Source of the DNA: Litorimonas sp963972195
Lineage (GTDB): Bacteria > Pseudomonadota > Alphaproteobacteria > Caulobacterales > Maricaulaceae
DNA length: 64,000 bases
Direction of reading: 5' to 3'
NCBI GenBank assembly: GCA_963972195.1
Contig: CAXATH010000001.1
Location: 124,001-188,000 of the forward strand
Both the position numbers and the translations under genes were made by a program. Shown here one piece after another: positions 60,219 through 64,000 of this stretch. The number at the start of each line of letters is the position of its first letter. The first letter of the stretch is position 1. The notes below the pieces were generated by a model, which saw only the letters and a list, made by a program, of their open reading frames with translations, had not been told where the DNA came from and did not search any database.

Positions 60219-61103
60219 ATGATTGAAAAAGCTTATCACGACCGCGAAGGTCATATCTGGATGGACGGCGAGTTTATCGACTGGCGCGACACCAAAGTTC
60301 ATTTACTGACCCACTCTCTACATTATGGCTCCGCTGTGTTCGAAGGCGATCGAGCGTATGGCGGAGAGATTTTCAGGCTGTCTGATCACTCTGACCGCTT
60401 ACTCAATTCCGCCAAACTTTTGGGATATGAAATTCCGTATACGCGAGAGCAGATTGATGCGGCTTGTAAAGAAGCGCTAGAAAAATCTGGATTAACTGAC
60501 GCATACCTTCGCCCCGTCGCTTGGCGCGGTTCGGAAATGATGGGTGTTGCGTCCAAGAATAACAAAATACATCTGGCCGTCGCGTGTTGGCACTGGGGTA
60601 GTTATTTTTCTGATAAAATGAAGGGTATCCGCCTTTGTATTTCAGACTGGAAACGCCCTGCCCCGGATACTATCCCGTCCAAGTCTAAAGCAGCTGGTCT
60701 GTATATGATTTGTACGTTGTCAAAAGATGCCGCCGCAGCCAAAGGTTTTGATGACGCGCTCATGTTTGATTACCGAGGACGCGTTGCCGAATGTACAGGC
60801 GCCCACATTTTCTTCGTTCGTGGAGAAGAACTCCACACGCCGACCAACGATATTCTGCTTGAAGGTATCACCCATGATAGCGTGATCAAGCTTGCCGAGG
60901 CACGTGGATTTAAAGTGTTCAAACGCGACATCCACCCGTCTGAGATGGCGCATTTCGATGAATGTTTTGTTGTTGGTACAGCCGCTGAAGTCACGCCTGT
61001 ACGCGAAATTGACGGTATCCATTATAAGCCGGGAAAAGTCTGCGAAGCGCTGGTTGAGGATTATGATGACGCCGTAAATAGACGTGGAAAAGTGAAATTC
61101 TGA
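60219..61103 (+). CDS. ilvE: Branched-chain amino acid aminotransferase-type PLP enzyme
   Basis: A 294-residue fold-type IV PLP aminotransferase. HSLHYGSAVFEGDRAYGG is near residue 32, the PLP lysine is in PSKSKAAGLYM (Lys157), and DDALMFDYRGRVAECTGAHIFFV lies in the large domain, with the glycine-rich phosphate loop in VGTAAEVTPVREI. This fits branched-chain aminotransferase (last step of Val, Leu and Ile synthesis); D-amino-acid aminotransferase or ADC lyase share the fold but not the RVAEC..GAHIFF pattern. Divergent from the response regulator across 127 bases. Confidence 0.9.
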   Translation: MIEKAYHDREGHIWMDGEFIDWRDTKVHLLTHSLHYGSAVFEGDRAYGGEIFRLSDHSDRLLNSAKLLGYEIPYTREQIDAACKEALEKSGLTDAYLRPVAWRGSEMMGVASKNNKIHLAVACWHWGSYFSDKMKGIRLCISDWKRPAPDTIPSKSKAAGLYMICTLSKDAAAAKGFDDALMFDYRGRVAECTGAHIFFVRGEELHTPTNDILLEGITHDSVIKLAEARGFKVFKRDIHPSEMAHFDECFVVGTAAEVTPVREIDGIHYKPGKVCEALVEDYDDAVNRRGKVKF

Positions 61104-61113
61104 GACTTACTTT

Positions 61114-61150
61114 CGTCATTACCCGACAAGATCGGGTAATGACGTGTTTT
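61114..61150 (+). terminator. Intrinsic terminator between ilvE and glyA
   Basis: A perfect 13-base-pair stem (arms 61114-61126 and 61132-61144, five-base loop) followed by TGTTTTA on the plus strand. It lies between the convergent ilvE and glyA genes. The T-run fits the ilvE direction; the glyA side has no T-run, though the stem alone may still slow polymerase. Confidence 0.78.
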
Positions 61151-61154
61151 AGAC

Positions 61155-62441
61155 CTACAAATCAGAATAAATTGGGAAGCGGGCGGTTAGAGCTTTCACC
61201 CGTTCACGTACAGATGCTTCGACATCTGCATTGCCTTTTGGATTTTGGGCTAAAGCGTCCAGCACTTCAGCCATAAGTTTTCCGACTTCACGGAATTCCT
61301 CTGTTCCAAAACCTCGCGTGGTGCCTGCTGGAGAACCGACCCGAAGTCCGGAGGTGACGGTGAACTTTTCCTTGTCGAAAGGAATTCCGTTTTTATTACA
61401 TGTGATATAAGCGCGCTCCAGCGCTTTTTCCGCCGCATTGCCTTTAACGCCCTTGGGAGACAAATCGATCAATGCGAGATGCGTGTCTGTGCCGCCGGTA
61501 ACGACGGCATATCCCGCCTCTACCAGGGCATCAGCCATTGCGCGGCAGTTTTCTATGACCTGCTTGGCATAAGTTTTGAACTCAGGTTGCAAGCAATCTT
61601 GGAAGGCGACTGCCTTGCCCGCAATCACATGCATGAGCGGACCTCCTTGTAGTCCCGGGAAAATTGCCGAATTAAACTTTTTGGCAAGCGCTTCATCATT
61701 CGTCAGAATCATCCCGCCGCGTGGGCCGCGAAGTGTTTTATGCGTTGTTGTCGTCGCAACATGAGCATGTGGGAACGGGCTAGGGTGTTCCCCTCCGGCC
61801 ACGAGACCAGCAAAATGCGCCATATCGACATGAAGGTAAGCATCGACTTTATCCGCGATCTCGCGAAAACGGGCAAAATCAATCTGTCGGGAATAGGCTG
61901 ATCCGCCGCAAATGATGAGCTTGGGCTTATGCTCCAGAGCCAAGCGTTCAACCTGATCATAATCAATCAGGTGATTATCTTCGCGCACGCCATAGGTCAC
62001 AGCATTGAACCATTTGCCGGACATGTTAGGCGGAGCGCCATGGGTTAGATGTCCACCTGACGCCAGATCCATTCCCAAAATCGTGTCGCCCGGCTTTATT
62101 AACGCCAGAAAAACGCCTTGGTTGGCCTGAGACCCGGAATTGGGTTGCACATTGGCAAATTTAACGCCGAACAGTTCACAGGCCCGCTCGATGGCGAGAC
62201 GCTCAGTGACATCGACGTGTTCACATCCGCCATAGTAACGTTTCCCGGGGTAGCCTTCGGCATATTTATTTGTATGGACGGAGCCTTGCGCTTCCATGAC
62301 TGCTTTGCTGACAATATTCTCAGACGCAATGAGTTCGATTTCAGACTGTTGGCGCTCTAATTCATCCTTTATACTGTCATAGACAGCAGGGTCACGCTCT
62401 TTGAGAGATTGAGAAAAATATCGACCCGTATAGTCAGTCAT
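61155..62441 (-). CDS. glyA: Serine hydroxymethyltransferase
   Basis: GlyA interconverts serine and glycine with transfer of a one-carbon unit to tetrahydrofolate. The 428-residue PLP enzyme has ELIASENIVSKAV and SVHTNKYAEGYPGKRYYGG at the N-terminus, VDMAHFAGLVAGG and the PLP-lysine motif TTTHKTLRGPRGGM, and the C-terminal TSGLRVGSPAGTTRGF. It lies downstream of hemA on the same strand (103-base gap), so glycine made here may supply ALA synthase. It also feeds the folate pool used by TrmFO and others. Confidence 0.97.
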   Translation of the reverse strand: MTDYTGRYFSQSLKERDPAVYDSIKDELERQQSEIELIASENIVSKAVMEAQGSVHTNKYAEGYPGKRYYGGCEHVDVTERLAIERACELFGVKFANVQPNSGSQANQGVFLALIKPGDTILGMDLASGGHLTHGAPPNMSGKWFNAVTYGVREDNHLIDYDQVERLALEHKPKLIICGGSAYSRQIDFARFREIADKVDAYLHVDMAHFAGLVAGGEHPSPFPHAHVATTTTHKTLRGPRGGMILTNDEALAKKFNSAIFPGLQGGPLMHVIAGKAVAFQDCLQPEFKTYAKQVIENCRAMADALVEAGYAVVTGGTDTHLALIDLSPKGVKGNAAEKALERAYITCNKNGIPFDKEKFTVTSGLRVGSPAGTTRGFGTEEFREVGKLMAEVLDALAQNPKGNADVEASVRERVKALTARFPIYSDL

Positions 62442-62544
62442 TGTCGGCTCCGTTTGGGGTTTTGGCAGGTCTTAACTTTGTCGCCGACGAACGGCAATGC
62501 CTAGCCTAAAGAAATACGGATAAATTTGACGGCCCGATTAAGGA

Positions 62545-63780
62545 TTAAAGAGCCTGCGCAACCTTTGAAGTTGTCAGACCAAACTCGTCCCAAACGATTT
62601 CCAGTGCCGCCATCAACTCGTCCATCATGGCGTCAGTGTGAAGGGGTCCGGGGGTAAAGCGCAAACGCTCCTCGCCGCGCGGCACAGTTGGATAATTGAT
62701 CGGCTGGGCGTAAATGCCGAAATCCTCGATGAGGCGGTCGGAAATTGCCTGACATTTTACAGGGTCCCCTACCATGAGAGGCACAATATGTGTCGGACCA
62801 TCCACGAACGGATATCCTGCATCTCGCAATCTGGCTTTGAGTGAATTGGCGCGTTCGTGAAGCTCTGTTCGCTTCTCTGGTGTCATTTTCAGAACTTTGA
62901 CGCTTCGAAGAGCTCCGGCCGCTGTACTAGGCGGGATGGATGTCGTGAAAATAAAGCCGGACGCCATAGACCGGATAGCGTCAATAATAATTGAATCAGC
63001 GGCCACATAGCCGCCAATCATACCGTACGCTTTAGCCAAAGTCCCCTGAATGATATCGATTCGGTCAGTCAGGCCGCGTTCTTCGGTGACGCCGCCGCCC
63101 TGTGCGCCATACATGCCAACGGCGTGAACTTCGTCGATATAGGTCAAAGCATTGTATTTATCCGCCAAATCACAAATTTCTTTGATCGGCGCAATGTCGG
63201 CGTCCATGGAATAGACGCTTTCAAACGCGATAAGTTTGGGCGTATCCAAAGGGACGGACTTTAACTTGTCTTCAAGATCGGCCAGATCGTTATGAGCAAA
63301 GATTTTCTTCTCGCAGCGCGCGCGCTGAATGCCGGAAATCATGGAGGCGTGGTTCTTCTCGTCAGAGAATATAACCAATCCCGGCATAATTTTGCTCATG
63401 ACGCCCAATGTGGCTTCATTCGCGACATATCCTGATGTCAGAACGAGCGCGGCATCTTTTTTATGCAAAGTTGCGAGTTCTGTTTCGAGCTGCACATGGT
63501 AGCGCGTTGTGCCTGAAATATTACGAGTTCCGCCGGAACCGGTACCGGCCCGATCTACGGCTGACTTCACTGCTTCGACAATACATTCCATCTGGCCCAT
63601 GCCAAGATAGTCATTAGAGCACCAGACCGTGATCTCTTTTTCTTCCAGTCCTTCGCGAAACCAAGTGGCTTTGGGAAAATTCCCTTTGGTTCGGCGAATG
63701 TCCCGAAAGATGCGATACCGGCCTTCATCACGCACATGCGCGACCGCTTCCGCAAAATAGCTATGATAGTTTTTGGCCAT
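62545..63780 (-). CDS. hemA: 5-aminolevulinate synthase
   Basis: ALA synthase condenses glycine and succinyl-CoA in the first step of alphaproteobacterial (C4) heme synthesis. The 411-residue PLP enzyme shows WCSNDYLGMGQ, GSGGTRNISGTTRYHVQLE, FSDEKNHASMISGI, YIDEVHAVGMYGAQGGG and the PLP lysine in IQGTLAKAYGMIGGYVA. GTRNISGT and the 'DEVHAVG' form mark ALAS among alpha-oxoamine synthases. The ATG at 63780 (GGAG eight bases upstream) gives the family length; the 26 extra upstream codons are not conserved-looking. Divergent from hemB. Confidence 0.96.
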   Translation of the reverse strand: MAKNYHSYFAEAVAHVRDEGRYRIFRDIRRTKGNFPKATWFREGLEEKEITVWCSNDYLGMGQMECIVEAVKSAVDRAGTGSGGTRNISGTTRYHVQLETELATLHKKDAALVLTSGYVANEATLGVMSKIMPGLVIFSDEKNHASMISGIQRARCEKKIFAHNDLADLEDKLKSVPLDTPKLIAFESVYSMDADIAPIKEICDLADKYNALTYIDEVHAVGMYGAQGGGVTEERGLTDRIDIIQGTLAKAYGMIGGYVAADSIIIDAIRSMASGFIFTTSIPPSTAAGALRSVKVLKMTPEKRTELHERANSLKARLRDAGYPFVDGPTHIVPLMVGDPVKCQAISDRLIEDFGIYAQPINYPTVPRGEERLRFTPGPLHTDAMMDELMAALEIVWDEFGLTTSKVAQAL

Positions 63781-63916
63781 CAGGCAACTCCGTTCGCGCA
63801 CTCTATAAGACAGGCCAATCACAATTGCCATGTAAAAAGCCTGTTCGCGCCTGTGCATTCTGTCGCATATAGTTTATGAAAATCTTTATCTTTGACAAAT
63901 CTTTAAGAGGTTTTCC

Positions 63917-64000
63917 GTGAGTCACTTTCCAACCGTCCGTATGCGCCGCACGCGCACCCATGATTGGTCCAGGCGCCTGGTGCGGGAAACGCGTCCCGCC
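63917..64000 (+). CDS. hemB: Porphobilinogen synthase (delta-aminolevulinate dehydratase), 3' partial
   Basis: Only 28 codons are in the window, and the gene runs off the right edge. They encode SHFPTVRMRRTRTHDWSRRL, then VRETRPA, which is the conserved HemB N-terminus ('RLRR...WSRRLVRE'). The start is a GTG at 63917 with AAGAGG six bases upstream. HemB condenses two aminolevulinate molecules to porphobilinogen, the next step after the divergent hemA gene. The 136-base hemA-hemB region shows no clear FNR-type site. Confidence 0.85.
   Translation, partial: MSHFPTVRMRRTRTHDWSRRLVRETRPA

Noticed and set aside
1..64000. Search for tRNA, rRNA, CRISPR arrays, insertion sequences, toxin-antitoxin pairs and restriction systems
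   Set aside because: No cloverleaf-like gaps, repeat-spacer arrays, transposase motifs or defence gene families were seen; nearly all gaps are under 260 bases.

Overview
The window comes from an alphaproteobacterium, most likely a marine member of the Maricaulales/Hyphomonadaceae (Hellea/Litorimonas type) of medium GC. This is judged by eye from gene order and protein character, not from a search. Supporting signs are the scpAB-tatABC and yajC-secD-secF runs, an ALA-synthase (C4) route to heme, and a ceramide locus resembling that of Caulobacter crescentus. The window is almost fully coding. I saw no rRNA, tRNA, CRISPR array, insertion sequence or prophage. trmFO is cut at the left edge and hemB at the right edge.

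Layout. 0-5.9 kb: trmFO, a DUF2157/GDYXXLXY membrane pair, a squalene/phytoene-synthase-fold protein, and a small operon for nickel superoxide dismutase (His-rich membrane peptide, sodN, sodX). 5.9-18.4 kb: a long minus-strand housekeeping run read glmU-rpiA-gor-SPOR-nagZ-scpA-scpB-tatA-tatB-tatC-LysM-yajC-secD-secF (wall precursors, redox, chromosome segregation, two export systems). 18.5-20.4 kb: gph, a 66-residue protein and an XRE regulator. 20.4-36.9 kb: a lipid island. 37-43 kb: YcgN, a class A PBP, a CAP-domain protein and an acyl-CoA dehydrogenase pair. 43-55.6 kb: a sugar-oxidation island. 55.8-64 kb: trhO, a GST-like gene without a normal start codon, YbjN, an OmpR/EnvZ-type pair, ilvE-like, glyA, hemA and hemB.

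The lipid island is the most interesting part. It holds all five functions known to be needed for bacterial ceramide: acyl-ACP synthetase, dedicated ACP, serine palmitoyltransferase, ceramide-type reductase and a GNAT-type ceramide synthase. With them are a ceramide/diacylglycerol-type lipid kinase, a Tam41-like nucleotidyltransferase, a small nucleotidyltransferase (possible CDP-glycerate maker), a CDP-glycerol-type phosphotransferase, a flippase, an LptF/LptG pair, a cyclopropane synthase and an LpxO/AspH-type hydroxylase. I infer a self-contained system that makes an anionic phospho-sphingolipid, flips it and sends it to the outer membrane through an Lpt-type permease that may be dedicated to it.

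The sugar island couples an MFS permease, three tandem GMC oxidoreductases that share a three-cysteine motif, one Tat-lipoprotein small subunit, two TIM-barrel isomerase/lyase-type proteins (one exported), a Gfo/Idh/MocA oxidoreductase and a secreted carbohydrate-binding-like protein. Together they suggest oxidation of sugars in the cell envelope through 3-keto intermediates. No multiheme cytochrome subunit is present.
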